From a virus, in the IMG/VR virus record IMGVR_UViG_3300038701_001055, positions 1 to 48,215 of that record: DNA of 48,215 nucleotides, one strand, 5' to 3'. Positions 40,948 to 48,215 of this stretch are shown in pieces. The first letter of the stretch is position 1, and every line of letters begins with the position of its first letter. The position numbers were made by a program, and so were the translations under genes. The notes under the pieces were generated by a model. That model saw only the letters and a list, made by a program, of their open reading frames with translations. It did no database searches and was not told where the DNA came from.

Positions 40948-41145
40948 ATGAAAATAGAATGTACTGAATACCAATTAAGCATATTGCTTCAGAGTGTGTC
41001 TGAGCGGTTAGACTATTTAGACAAAATGATTGAAGATGAAGCCCTGATTCCTCCTGAAGCTAAAGACGAGTTGAAAGAGACTAAAGCCCTCATGAATGAA
41101 TTAAATGAAATCTCATTAGAAAAATATGGATATGAGGCATTATGA
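40948..41145 (+). CDS. Small acidic helical protein, 65 aa
   Basis: An unrecognised protein (MKIECTEYQLSILLQSVSER...) with a likely helical hairpin (LDKMIEDEALIPPEAKDELK). Its ribosome site AGGGAG lies just after the structured RNA. It is coupled to the next small gene through an ATGA overlap. Confidence 0.65.
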   Translation: MKIECTEYQLSILLQSVSERLDYLDKMIEDEALIPPEAKDELKETKALMNELNEISLEKYGYEAL

Positions 41146-41321
41146 AATACGAAACTAAGGAGAGGATATTAGATATAATATGGGAGACAGTTGTTTACAC
41201 TGTAGCTTTTATGTTTATAGTGATAGTTCCGTGGCTATACCTTGCTGATGTGCTTATATGGCAGCCTGCAAAGAAAGCGTATCATCTTTTATCAAACAGC
41301 TCTCTATTCAAATCCATGTAG
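41142..41321 (+). CDS. Small membrane protein, 59 aa
   Basis: The ATG overlaps the preceding TGA (ATGA). MKYETKERILDIIWETVVYT leads into one or two membrane segments (VAFMFIVIVPWLYLADVLIW, about 21-40) and a basic end. It is the last rightward gene; its final 40 nt overlap the end of the convergent leftward gene. No family recognised. Confidence 0.6.
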   Translation: MKYETKERILDIIWETVVYTVAFMFIVIVPWLYLADVLIWQPAKKAYHLLSNSSLFKSM

Positions 41322-41560
41322 TGCGCCATTCCCTGCCCCCACTCGGTTTTAAGTAATTTAATAGCAGTCTCCCCGCCCCAGTCCTTAAACTCTTTCTTAA
41401 ATAAAGAAGTATCCTTACCATCCTTAATTCTATCAACCAGTTCATAAGCTCTCTTGTCCCACTCTGCATCGGATATAAGCGTCCAGCCGTAGTATTCATA
41501 TAAGATGGCTGATACTATCAGTGAACGTTTAAGTTGATTAGTTCTACATACACCTTTCAT
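41282..41560 (-). CDS. Small LigA-related protein, 92 aa
   Basis: The segment AILYEYYGWTLISDAEWDKRAYEL (about 18-41) resembles the extreme N-terminal Ia helix region of NAD-dependent DNA ligase (YYxxxxxxISDAEYD). The nucleotidyl-transfer domain is absent. Small LigA-related proteins of this size occur in phages with unknown role. It is the last leftward gene and overlaps the convergent rightward gene by 40 nt, with no clear terminator between. Confidence 0.62.
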   Translation of the reverse strand: MKGVCRTNQLKRSLIVSAILYEYYGWTLISDAEWDKRAYELVDRIKDGKDTSLFKKEFKDWGGETAIKLLKTEWGQGMAHYMDLNRELFDKR

Positions 41561-41564
41561 TTAA

Positions 41565-41876
41565 TTACCAATAATAGCAGTGAGGACGCCTATTGCCTGT
41601 AGGAAAACATATGCCGTCAGCAAGTTCCGGGTCTTTAGTTAGCCGTTTCATAATTCTCTTAGCTTCCCTTCTCTTGGGGACTGTATGGAATCTTCTGTTC
41701 CAGTCTTTAGGACATCTTGGAAGCATGTGCAAGTCTGAAAAAAGTAATTTAGTTCTCTTTTGTTTTTGTTTATAATTACTTGAGAATCTAAAACACAGGC
41801 ATCTACAGGGTTGTTCTACAAATAGAGAATCAGAATTCCTCCACCACCTCTTGTATTCCTCTCCCATTCTACTCAT
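41565..41876 (-). CDS. Unknown basic Cys-containing protein, 103 aa
   Basis: A Trp- and Arg-rich protein (EYKRWWRNSDSLFVEQPCRC) with cysteines at CRCLC and PRCPKDW, and a final GICFPTGNRRPHCYYW. The Cys/His pattern could bind zinc, but no known finger is matched. It overlaps the next gene upstream by 8 nt. Confidence 0.58.
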   Translation of the reverse strand: MSRMGEEYKRWWRNSDSLFVEQPCRCLCFRFSSNYKQKQKRTKLLFSDLHMLPRCPKDWNRRFHTVPKRREAKRIMKRLTKDPELADGICFPTGNRRPHCYYW

Positions 41877-42474
41877 AGTTTATACGCCCTTTAAGTTTGT
41901 TATCATGATAGGGCTCTGTTATGTACCTTTTAAAAGCTAATTCAGAAACCTTACCGCTCCTATGTTTAGTAAGCATCTTGTCAGTTTCTCTATTGTAATC
42001 AGATAACTTATACCAACTGTCTTGTTTAGTAAAATACAGCCCGTCTTTTACATGTTTATAATTAGGGTAATGTTTATCCACAGAGTCTTGTAACTCTTCT
42101 ACAGAAGGGGCTCTTGGGGTTTCTTGCACATTTACTGTCTTAAACGGGTCTATTAACTTACATCCAGTGGGACTATGAAAAACTACAGCACATCCTGTAG
42201 CTGCTGTCCTGTTACACACTTCATTCATCCATTCCCCTAATCCAGCCGATATTGGCACATCTTCCCAAGTTAATTTAGTTGTCCAGGGGTCTTTTTTCTT
42301 GTTCTTATACTGCATATATTCTTCATATATCTTTAGGTGGGACTTTCCGTTTCTATTTCCGAACGGCCTGCCGTAACGCTTTTCGCCAATAAATGGTGGT
42401 TTAATTTGTACTGATTGTAATAATTCTAACAGGTTTTTCTTTTCATTAGCCAAGGGGAATTCCTCCATCTGCAT
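41869..42474 (-). CDS. Unknown protein, 201 aa
   Basis: An unrecognised mixed protein with KRYGRPFGNRNGKSHLKIYE early and LTWEDVPISAGLGEWMNEVC in the middle. The first codons overlap the upstream membrane gene by 49 nt; a TTG at 42450 just after a GGAGG may be the true start (LANEKKNLLELL). No motif linked to a function. Confidence 0.58.
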   Translation of the reverse strand: MQMEEFPLANEKKNLLELLQSVQIKPPFIGEKRYGRPFGNRNGKSHLKIYEEYMQYKNKKKDPWTTKLTWEDVPISAGLGEWMNEVCNRTAATGCAVVFHSPTGCKLIDPFKTVNVQETPRAPSVEELQDSVDKHYPNYKHVKDGLYFTKQDSWYKLSDYNRETDKMLTKHRSGKVSELAFKRYITEPYHDNKLKGRINYE

Positions 42475-42677
42475 ATATAATAAGAATCTATAAATATAAA
42501 TACCAATTGTAATAGTATAACACCATAATCATCCCTCATCAAGCCTAATATAAGCATAGCTGCACTTGATATAATGAATAGAACAAAACCTAGTCTTCTT
42601 TGCTCTCCTACAAGTATCGCACCTAAAATTCCTGTGATACAAGTAACTGTGTTTAGCGACAGTACTAGATCAAACAT
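42426..42677 (-). CDS. Small membrane protein with three TM segments, 83 aa
   Basis: Hydrophobic segments at about 3-22, 29-46 and 52-67 end in YYICRWRNSPWLMKRK, a positive-inside tail. The pattern (GxxxVGEQRRLGFVLFIISS) vaguely recalls part of PnuC-type vitamin transporters, but it is too short to be one. AAGGTGGGG precedes the ATG. Confidence 0.6.
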   Translation of the reverse strand: MFDLVLSLNTVTCITGILGAILVGEQRRLGFVLFIISSAAMLILGLMRDDYGVILLQLVFIFIDSYYICRWRNSPWLMKRKTC

Positions 42678-42768
42678 GACCCCACCTTCTTCTTGCCTTT
42701 ATGTCACTTATATGGCTGAATGCGACTTTAAAAACTCTTGCCAGCTCCTTACTTGGGATGTGAGACAA
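42670..42768 (-). pseudogene. HTH motif remnant without a normal start (32 codons)
   Basis: Read from TTG 42768, the frame gives LSHIPSKELARVFKVAFSHI then SDIKARRRWGHV and a stop overlapping the next gene's ATG. This is the helix-turn-helix tail seen in HNH homing endonucleases and related small phage proteins. It has no ATG and is out of frame with the truncated macro-domain gene just upstream. It could be a tiny TTG-started gene, but a leftover of a deleted or inserted endonuclease is more likely. Confidence 0.5.
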
Positions 42769-42773
42769 TTCTC

Positions 42774-42992
42774 TTATAATACATTGTCACAAAAGAACCA
42801 ACCACCTGGCACTGCTCTGTTTCCTTCATCGTCCCCGTTTTTACAATAGTTCTTATATTCTAAATAATTCTCAGGGAACCTTTCTCTAAACTGCTTAGCC
42901 AGTCCAGCCCCCATTACTCCTTTACAGTTAACTGGGTTGACCAATATCTCAGCATTAGAGGTAAATATATCACCTGTTTTATATACTATCAT
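42774..42992 (-). pseudogene. Truncated macro-domain (ADP-ribose-binding) protein
   Basis: From MIVYKTGDIFTSNAEILVNP through VNCKGVMGAGLAKQF and RFPENYLEYKNYC, the N-terminal half of a TARG1/DarG-like macro domain is clear, including the NPVNCKGVMGAGLA ligand loop. Full domains are about 150 aa; this frame stops after about 72 (77 with the longer start at 43007). The second half, including the second ligand loop, is missing downstream. It looks like a decayed gene but may be a short product. Confidence 0.72.
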
Positions 42993-43572
42993 TACTATAT
43001 ATCTCAAATATACTCTTATTCATTCTGTTCCTGTAACTTATCCCCAACGGGGACAGTCTCCTTTCCCAAGACCGTATTAATCCCCAAGCCTCTTCCTCTG
43101 TAAACTTATGTATCTTATCTTCTTTTATTTCTATTTCTATAAACCTAGAGATTTCCCCATCTTCATTTACAACAGAGTAGTAAGGGATGTATACACTTTC
43201 AAATTCAAATATGTAGACTACAGGCTTGTGTATAGTAAAGTCAAGTTTAAACCCTATGCCTTTTATAAGCTCTTTTGTGTTTTCTATGCCTTCTTTATTA
43301 TTGTCTTTAAGCTCCGCATTAATTTCTTTTCTTATTATATTGTCCCCACCTCTCAATTTCTTCTTCCATGTTAATGTGTTTGAGCCATACCTTTCAGAGT
43401 ATCTATGTCTAATGAATTCTCCGCCAGATACATAGTAATCATCCTGAATATCTTGGAATATTAAAGTATCTTTGTAATCCTTATCTGATTCATACGCTTT
43501 CATGTGCAAGACAAATGACTCTACCGTCATTTTATCTACTCTATATTTAGTTTCAAATTCTATGTGTTTCAT
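42979..43572 (-). CDS. CYTH-domain protein (triphosphate tunnel enzyme-like)
   Basis: From the coupled start (MKHIEFETKYRV, ATG sharing TAATG with MazG) the 197-aa protein has the CYTH signature ExExK (E5, E7, K9). The next strands, EFIRHRYSE and LTWKKKLRGGD...IRKEI, and a later FIEIEIKE, follow the fold. CYTH enzymes act on organic triphosphates (thiamine triphosphatase, RNA triphosphatase, class IV adenylyl cyclase); the substrate here is unknown. It may belong to nucleotide control with MazG and the dATP/dGTP-type enzyme upstream. Confidence 0.82.
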   Translation of the reverse strand: MKHIEFETKYRVDKMTVESFVLHMKAYESDKDYKDTLIFQDIQDDYYVSGGEFIRHRYSERYGSNTLTWKKKLRGGDNIIRKEINAELKDNNKEGIENTKELIKGIGFKLDFTIHKPVVYIFEFESVYIPYYSVVNEDGEISRFIEIEIKEDKIHKFTEEEAWGLIRSWERRLSPLGISYRNRMNKSIFEIYSNDSI

Positions 43573-43868
43573 TACTTGCCCCATCCTCTTGACCTTAACT
43601 TACTTTCATTGTAATGCATTAAGTCATCTATAGTAAACCCTGCGTGATAGGACACAGTTAATAAATAATATAGTACATCCCCCAATTCAGAAAGTAAGTC
43701 CTTATAATTTGGATTCTCTCCTTTTCTTACTGCTTTTTGTATAACTCCCATAACTTCACCTGTCTCAGCAGCAAGGCCGTGTATGGCCTCCGACATATCT
43801 GCTTCCAGACTTTTATAATGAGTTCTATTACGTTTTATGTATTTTACATATTCTTCTATATTATTCAT
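43572..43868 (-). CDS. MazG-like nucleotide pyrophosphohydrolase
   Basis: The 98-aa protein has the all-alpha NTP-PPase motif: E35xxE38 (AAETGEV) and E61xxD64 (SELGDVLYYLL), giving the usual metal-binding set, then TIDDLMHYNESKLRSRGW. It would hydrolyse NTPs/dNTPs to monophosphates and PPi, or lower ppGpp indirectly as suggested for some phage MazG. It overlaps both neighbours by a few bases. Confidence 0.88.
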   Translation of the reverse strand: MNNIEEYVKYIKRNRTHYKSLEADMSEAIHGLAAETGEVMGVIQKAVRKGENPNYKDLLSELGDVLYYLLTVSYHAGFTIDDLMHYNESKLRSRGWGK

Positions 43869-44383
43869 TTTACCGCCCTATCGTCTAAATCTTCCCTGCC
43901 TCTTTTAATTTGAGTAATAGCCATTCCTATATTCACCATTGCACAAGCTAGGTGGTGCACCTCTTTACATTTACCACTTCCATCTAATTTGTCCTCAACA
44001 TTATAATCAACACCTGACTGGTACTTAAATATATGGCTTATTGCTGAACTTAAGGAAGCCTCGCATATAGGCAGCCCTTTCTCCCAATTTCTCTCTGGAT
44101 ATCCTTTTTCCATGCCCAGCTGCAGTGCCTCTGCCAGAGCATCCATCATTTCTTTAGTTATCAAGTAGTATGGAAGCTTGCCAGAGTTGTGCTTTTGGCC
44201 TCCTCCTTTATGTACTTTAACTCCTTTTATTAAAGACTCATGATCAATATACTCTACTTTTTCGCCGCTTTTTGGCCTTACCGGGGGAATTTCTAATTTT
44301 TCCCTAATTCTGCCATCAGCAAATGCGCCTGATGTAACATCTATGTTACTATTTCTAGTATATGGCCATTTGTCTCTACTCAT
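43865..44383 (-). CDS. dATP/dGTP pyrophosphohydrolase-like protein (DUF5664 type)
   Basis: The 172-aa protein contains KHNSGKLPYYLITKEMMDAL, ALQLGMEKGYPERNWEKGLP and a later EVHHLACAMVNIGMAI. This order (GKL-x-Y-x-L-I, Y-x-x-x-NW, H-L-A) fits the N-terminal domain of dATP/dGTP diphosphohydrolases such as MazZ, a MazG relative. It is coupled to the canonical MazG gene. A strong AAGGAGG precedes the ATG. No PurZ gene is recognised in the window. Confidence 0.78.
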   Translation of the reverse strand: MSRDKWPYTRNSNIDVTSGAFADGRIREKLEIPPVRPKSGEKVEYIDHESLIKGVKVHKGGGQKHNSGKLPYYLITKEMMDALAEALQLGMEKGYPERNWEKGLPICEASLSSAISHIFKYQSGVDYNVEDKLDGSGKCKEVHHLACAMVNIGMAITQIKRGREDLDDRAVK

Positions 44384-44582
44384 TTCCTGCCTCCTTTAAG
44401 TATTCTGTAGCTTTAATTAATATATGTCTTTTAGTTTCTGATGTTATTAAATGGTCTTTTAAATATATATCCAAAGATCTTTCTAGCTTCTTCAAAGACT
44501 TTTTTGAGGGGTTGGTATAAAAATCTGACTGTGTCAGGAATAAATCTGTCAATGTCCAGTCTCCTTTAATTTCTTTAATCAT
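44376..44582 (-). CDS. Small unknown protein, 68 aa
   Basis: I start it at the coupled ATG 44582 (MIKEIKGDWTLTD), since GGAGG lies 5 nt before it; the frame could begin at 44594. A helical, charged protein with no recognised domain. Confidence 0.6.
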   Translation of the reverse strand: MIKEIKGDWTLTDLFLTQSDFYTNPSKKSLKKLERSLDIYLKDHLITSETKRHILIKATEYLKEAGNE

Positions 44583-46324
44583 TATGGCCTCCATTTCTTA
44601 TTTACTATACTGATAGGTGTTCTCTTGCCATTAGGATATGTTAGCACATGTACATGCGCATTACTACTATATCCAGGATTATAATTCATTTGATTCTCAG
44701 CACAGTGTCCTCCTTGATAAGTGTCCCCGTGTATTCCCGGGGTGTGGCTATGTCCAATAGTGTTAGGGACTGATGTCTTAGAAAAGGCCATTATGCTCCC
44801 CCTGGCACCATTCGGGCCTCTGTCTCCGTGCTGGCTAACATCTATTCCGAATAGTCTTGATTTACAATTTCTCCCTACCCAGCTAAGCTTATCCATATGC
44901 TTTTTATCCATTACTCTTGATAATGCTATTTTCAGTACGTTATCAATGTTAAGAACTCCTCCTTTCCCTATTATGTTCTTAGTTGCAAATATATCTTTTA
45001 ATATGTCTACGTACATAAACATGTCTTTATAGTGTGATATGTTTTTTAAAGGGGTCTCATTCAAGAATCTATACAGATGATCATGATGATTGCTACTTAT
45101 AACTCTAAACTCTTTGGTGTGTGGCGAATTATCTATTATTTCCTCTAACTTGTCGCCAGTCTTCTTAATACTAGAGAATGCTGATGCAATCTTAGTTTTT
45201 TTAAGTGCATATCTATAGATTAAATCATTCTTATTATGATGGCTGTGCTCTATGTTAAAGTCAACTACGTCATGCAGTACCTGGGTCTCGATTGGCAGTA
45301 TCTTACATAAAGAATTTTTATCACCCCATGTTGCTTGAAATACTCCTTCATTCATTACTTCACAGTGCAAGTCTCCTAATACAAGGCCATACTTATCTTC
45401 ATCATGTAGATGAAACCTTTCACCATTTTCATAGAAGTACTCTAAATGGTAGAAAGATCCTGCATTATCGGCCTCTACTAAGAATGGATAGAATGCATCT
45501 CCGTCAGTGTAGATTACCAATGCTGATGTTTTATGATAATACGCCCCTTTAGCTCCTGCCTTGGATATAGTGTAATTCTTATTACTTACGCTCCCAGTAG
45601 TCATCATAAGCTTAGGGAACTGCCCAGGAGGAGTAGGGACATACTCCCAAGATATCTTTGGATGTGCGACTATAGATGACCTTTCACCTGTTACTCCATG
45701 AAAACCACTGAGCGGTTTTTCAGCTGTAGCATTAATATGAATTCCTGCGCATATCTCAATATTGTCTGTTAACAATGTAGGCTCTGTCACATAGTAAGGA
45801 TTAAGTTCTTCAGACCATGACGGGCCTGCCAATCTCTCAGTCATAGCTTTATACTTTTCTTTGCTCATTGTCTTGGCTAAGGCTCTAAGCTCTTCTGGCT
45901 TAAGGTTTACTTTCCTCTTTTTCCTTTGTGCTATTCTAGTCTCATAGAATGTTGGTAGTACTAGCAGTTCCGCCTTTAGGTGGCGCTTTAAAGCTAACAG
46001 GTTGTCCAAGAACTTCTTATTAAAGTCAGTATTATTTTGATGAGAGGTTATTATGTATACACCTTTATCTTTCTTTCTTATAGATTTCCTAGTACTTTGT
46101 GGCAGATAGCCCACATTTCCTATATGTGCGGCACCTAATTTCTCCATGTGTTCAGTGAACTTTACCAACCCTTCAAAGTTATATACCAGGGAGTTGTTGG
46201 TTACTCCCATCTCATTCATCTGTTTTGCTCTTGGAACTTCTCCATATACTTTCATGTACTCTAGTGCCATCTTTTCTATAAGAGCTTTCTTATTCTTAGT
46301 CTCTGTTTTCTTCTTAGCTGCCAT
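44582..46324 (-). CDS. Metallophosphoesterase-like protein, 580 aa
   Basis: From MAAKKKTETKN the protein has an N-terminal basic/helical part (SKEKYKAMTERLAG) and a C-terminal calcineurin-like phosphoesterase core: LVLGDLHCE (about 314-322), VISSNHHDHLYRF (about 408-420) and a late GHSHTPGIHGD. The phosphoesterase could act on nucleic acid or nucleotides; T5 A1-type host-DNA degradation proteins are a possible relative but I cannot show homology. It overlaps endonuclease I by 11 nt. GAGGT precedes the chosen start. Confidence 0.72.
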   Translation of the reverse strand: MAAKKKTETKNKKALIEKMALEYMKVYGEVPRAKQMNEMGVTNNSLVYNFEGLVKFTEHMEKLGAAHIGNVGYLPQSTRKSIRKKDKGVYIITSHQNNTDFNKKFLDNLLALKRHLKAELLVLPTFYETRIAQRKKRKVNLKPEELRALAKTMSKEKYKAMTERLAGPSWSEELNPYYVTEPTLLTDNIEICAGIHINATAEKPLSGFHGVTGERSSIVAHPKISWEYVPTPPGQFPKLMMTTGSVSNKNYTISKAGAKGAYYHKTSALVIYTDGDAFYPFLVEADNAGSFYHLEYFYENGERFHLHDEDKYGLVLGDLHCEVMNEGVFQATWGDKNSLCKILPIETQVLHDVVDFNIEHSHHNKNDLIYRYALKKTKIASAFSSIKKTGDKLEEIIDNSPHTKEFRVISSNHHDHLYRFLNETPLKNISHYKDMFMYVDILKDIFATKNIIGKGGVLNIDNVLKIALSRVMDKKHMDKLSWVGRNCKSRLFGIDVSQHGDRGPNGARGSIMAFSKTSVPNTIGHSHTPGIHGDTYQGGHCAENQMNYNPGYSSNAHVHVLTYPNGKRTPISIVNKKWRP

Positions 46325-46751
46325 TATTATTGACCTCATCTATCCATTCTTGTGGTATTAATTTATCTGCATACAGTATGCCTTCTTTGTCACACCATTG
46401 TCCGCATGTTATTTTTCTCCCTTCACATTTCTGTCTGCTGTTAGAAAATACCATTCTTATATCTTTTTCTGGGTAAGCTTTCTTAAACCACAGCATCTTA
46501 TCTCTATCAGCTTTACTGAGCCTGCCTTTGGCCTCTATAAGTATCTTCAAATTTCCTTCTTTATCATATAGGAAAAAGTCAGGTGTGTATGTTCTGTTCT
46601 TTGCAGGCTGCACAAAGGAGTACCTCTTCTCTTCATATGTATAGTCTATGCCAGTGCTATTGAGATGTTTTCCTATAGCTTTTTCTAGTCCTCTATTAAT
46701 TCCTTTTATCTTTAGAACCTGGTCTTGTGTTAAATTCTTTTTCTTAGCCAT
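46314..46751 (-). CDS. Endonuclease I, Holliday-junction resolvase (T7 gp3-like)
   Basis: The 145-aa protein aligns in motif order with T7 endonuclease I: GLEKAIGKHL with Glu23, TPDFFL with Asp58, IEAKG with Glu73 and Lys75, then WFKKAYPEKDIRMVFSNSRQK, CGQWCDKEGILYADKLIP and EWID. It resolves branched DNA and helps degrade host DNA. It is immediately downstream of the exonuclease gene. Confidence 0.95.
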   Translation of the reverse strand: MAKKKNLTQDQVLKIKGINRGLEKAIGKHLNSTGIDYTYEEKRYSFVQPAKNRTYTPDFFLYDKEGNLKILIEAKGRLSKADRDKMLWFKKAYPEKDIRMVFSNSRQKCEGRKITCGQWCDKEGILYADKLIPQEWIDEVNNNGS

Positions 46752-47571
46752 TTGGTATGTCCCACATTTGATTCCAGTCTCTTCTAACCCAAAGCACTCT
46801 ACCTGCCAAAGTCATTGTATCCCTCCACTCATTCCCGTACACTTTCTTGTATTCATTTGACACAACTTCTACCATCTGTTCTTCTGTATTACAGTTCTTT
46901 ATTAAGTCGTATGCTTTCTTAATTCCACATCCATATAAGAACTTGACATTATCTGATGAATCTCCTGCTAACATCTTATAATAGAAGCATTTAAGTCCTG
47001 TTGCAAACACCTTAGAGTATTCCAGATTACCTGCCTTATTAATCTTAGCTCCTTCTAAATATATGACGCCAGGGTCTTCAACATAAAACGAACTTCTCCA
47101 GAAATTTTGATTCCACTTCTTAGGGCACAGATGCCATCCAGGCACCATCAACATGTCCATATCATTTGATATTATCATTGTATTCTCAGGGTCAGCTGAT
47201 GCTATAATTCCCATCAAATCATCAGCCTCTTGCCCTGAAGCAACCCATGCGCCGTACTCTCTTACTAAGAAGTCTTGAACCTCTAACGGATTCTTTGGCC
47301 TGTTCTCGTCAGGCCTATTCTCCTTATAGTCAGGAAATATGTCCTTCCTAAAGTTCCCTGACCTGTTGTCCTTCATGCAGAGAATTACTGGGACATCTCC
47401 TAGCTCATCCATAAGTCTTTCCCTTCTAAACTTCTCTATATGGCTTCTAACTGCTGTACAGCTATAGCTGGGAAGAGGGTCTGTTACCCCCTTCTCCATG
47501 CCTTTACATCCTGTAAATATGAATTGGTCAGCGTCTAAGATGATTTTAAGTTCCCTCTTCTTTTTAGCCAT
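46744..47571 (-). CDS. 5'-3' exonuclease (T7 gp6-like, FEN-type)
   Basis: The 275-aa protein has an early ILDADQFIF (D13, D15), a mid ASGQEADDLMG (metal-binding Asp pair) followed by ISNDMDMLM, and CFYYKMLAGDSSDNVKFLYG, where the Asp set is typical of FEN/gp6 enzymes. It removes primers and degrades DNA 5' to 3'. It abuts the ssDNA-binding gene by 1 nt and overlaps endonuclease I by 8 nt. Confidence 0.93.
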   Translation of the reverse strand: MAKKKRELKIILDADQFIFTGCKGMEKGVTDPLPSYSCTAVRSHIEKFRRERLMDELGDVPVILCMKDNRSGNFRKDIFPDYKENRPDENRPKNPLEVQDFLVREYGAWVASGQEADDLMGIIASADPENTMIISNDMDMLMVPGWHLCPKKWNQNFWRSSFYVEDPGVIYLEGAKINKAGNLEYSKVFATGLKCFYYKMLAGDSSDNVKFLYGCGIKKAYDLIKNCNTEEQMVEVVSNEYKKVYGNEWRDTMTLAGRVLWVRRDWNQMWDIPNG

Positions 47572-48215
47572 TAGTAGCCGCCACTTGGAACTACAGTTTC
47601 AACTTCCTTAGTCAGCTGTGCGATACTTGGCTGTACAACACCAGGCGCTACAGGCTGTGGTGGAATTTGTTGCACTTGAGGCGCCGGAGCAGGGGGCGGG
47701 ACGGGCTGCGCCACTGGTTGAGCCGCTGCCTGTGGCTGGGCAGCCTCTTTTGCCTTCATCTCTGTTTTAACAGATTCTGCCATATTATAGATGTCTACAG
47801 TGATAGCTCTTAATGTTGCCATGTCATTAGCTTGCTTCTCTCCTTTTTCTACTAATACAGCAAATACTCTGGTTGCTGCGTTTACTGCACCGCCTACAGC
47901 CGCACCTACTGTGTCAAACTCCTTCTTAGCCCCTACTCTGTTGCCACCAGAGTTACCGCCGCTGTAGCCTCCTTTCTTGAAGTTTCCTCCAGTCCCATTA
48001 CTTCCTGAACCAAACTCTTTAGGAATACCTTTACCTAATGCAATGTACGACTTAAACCCTGTCATTCTTCCATCTTTTTCAAAAGCTCTGATGGATATCT
48101 CCTGCCCATTAGTTAGCTGTGTAAAAGAGTTATCAGGATTTCTTACAGAAATGCCTTGTTTGTCCTGTTCTCCTAAATAAATTGGAACATTAGTTCCATT
48201 TACATTTAACTCCTT
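47571..48215 (-). CDS. Probable ssDNA-binding protein, C-terminal part (continues at 1-210)
   Basis: Joined with 210-3 across the end repeat, the gene encodes 241 aa. The part here holds a Gly-rich linker (GSGSNGTGGNFKKGGYSGGN), a helical stretch (GAAVGGAVNAATRVFAVLVE), and a Pro/Gln/Ala-rich tail (QPQAAAQPVAQPVPPPAPAP) ending EVETVVPSGGY. The layout (folded N-terminus, flexible tail) resembles SSB-type proteins, though the acidic tip common in SSBs is missing. It precedes the exonuclease and endonuclease I, like T7 gp2.5 near gp3. Confidence 0.6.
   Translation of the reverse strand, partial: KELNVNGTNVPIYLGEQDKQGISVRNPDNSFTQLTNGQEISIRAFEKDGRMTGFKSYIALGKGIPKEFGSGSNGTGGNFKKGGYSGGNSGGNRVGAKKEFDTVGAAVGGAVNAATRVFAVLVEKGEKQANDMATLRAITVDIYNMAESVKTEMKAKEAAQPQAAAQPVAQPVPPPAPAPQVQQIPPQPVAPGVVQPSIAQLTKEVETVVPSGGY
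48089..48213. repeat. Right copy of the 125-bp end repeat
   Basis: Identical to 3-127; the two bases beyond it at the window end differ from 128-129, and the base before it (C at 48088) differs from G at 2. Merging the copies gives a circle of 48,086 bp (48,213 minus 127). Confidence 0.93.

Noticed and set aside
41240-41340. Bidirectional terminator at the convergence of the two transcription units
   Set aside because: I looked for a strong GC stem with T-runs where the two units meet and saw none; the genes simply overlap by 40 nt.
43865-44383. 2-aminoadenine (Z-genome) pathway
   Set aside because: Only the MazZ-type protein is seen; no PurZ or DatZ gene is recognisable.

Overview
The window is almost certainly a complete, circularised genome of a short-tailed (podovirus-type) bacteriophage. 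Positions 3-127 recur exactly at 48089-48213, and joining the ends there restores one uninterrupted 241-codon gene, which gives a circle of about 48,086 bp. The DNA is AT-rich with many small, tightly overlapping genes. There is no ribosomal RNA, no integrase and no recognisable immunity module, so a lytic lifestyle is more likely. The host is probably a Gram-negative bacterium: there are consensus sigma70-type promoters, signal-peptide proteins and a GH19 endolysin. The host species cannot be read from the sequence.

Layout. The circle carries two long divergent transcription units that start in a control region at about 14.0-16.0 kb and meet tail to tail at about 41.3 kb. The leftward unit runs from 14.5 kb down to 1 and, across the join, from 48.2 kb down to 41.3 kb. 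It starts with a dozen tiny unknown proteins, including two proteins that are little more than a TetR-type helix-turn-helix. It continues with a ClpX/HslU-like AAA+ ATPase, an exported M48-like metalloprotease, an L,D-transpeptidase-like protein, a Gp157-like protein and a GroEL chaperonin. Next comes a T7-like replication set: a primase-helicase carrying an intein in its P-loop, m5C and m6A DNA methyltransferases, a family A DNA polymerase with proofreading domain, a probable ssDNA-binding protein, a 5'-3' exonuclease and endonuclease I. It ends with a metallophosphoesterase-like protein, a dATP/dGTP pyrophosphohydrolase-like protein, MazG, a CYTH-domain protein, a truncated macro domain and a LigA-related fragment.

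The rightward unit (16.0-41.3 kb) is late: an atypical CAU tRNA-like gene, an exported ClpP-like protein, terminase small and large subunits, a P22-like portal, a GroES-like co-chaperonin, scaffold, major capsid, decoration-type proteins, a repeat-rich fibre-like protein and a three-TM holin. Then come P22 gp4-like and gp10-like tail proteins, four internal/ejection-type proteins, a tail fibre, a small membrane protein and a GH19 endolysin. It closes with a roughly 650-nt non-coding block built around a tRNA-His and many strong hairpins.

Most notable are (i) the eight-copy GAYGAAYGGT motif spread through the divergent control region and abutting -35 boxes, (ii) the structured RNA block at 40.3-40.9 kb, (iii) the phage-encoded GroEL plus GroES-like pair, (iv) the intein splitting the helicase P-loop, and (v) envelope-directed enzymes (ClpP-like and M48-like with signal peptides, YkuD-like without).
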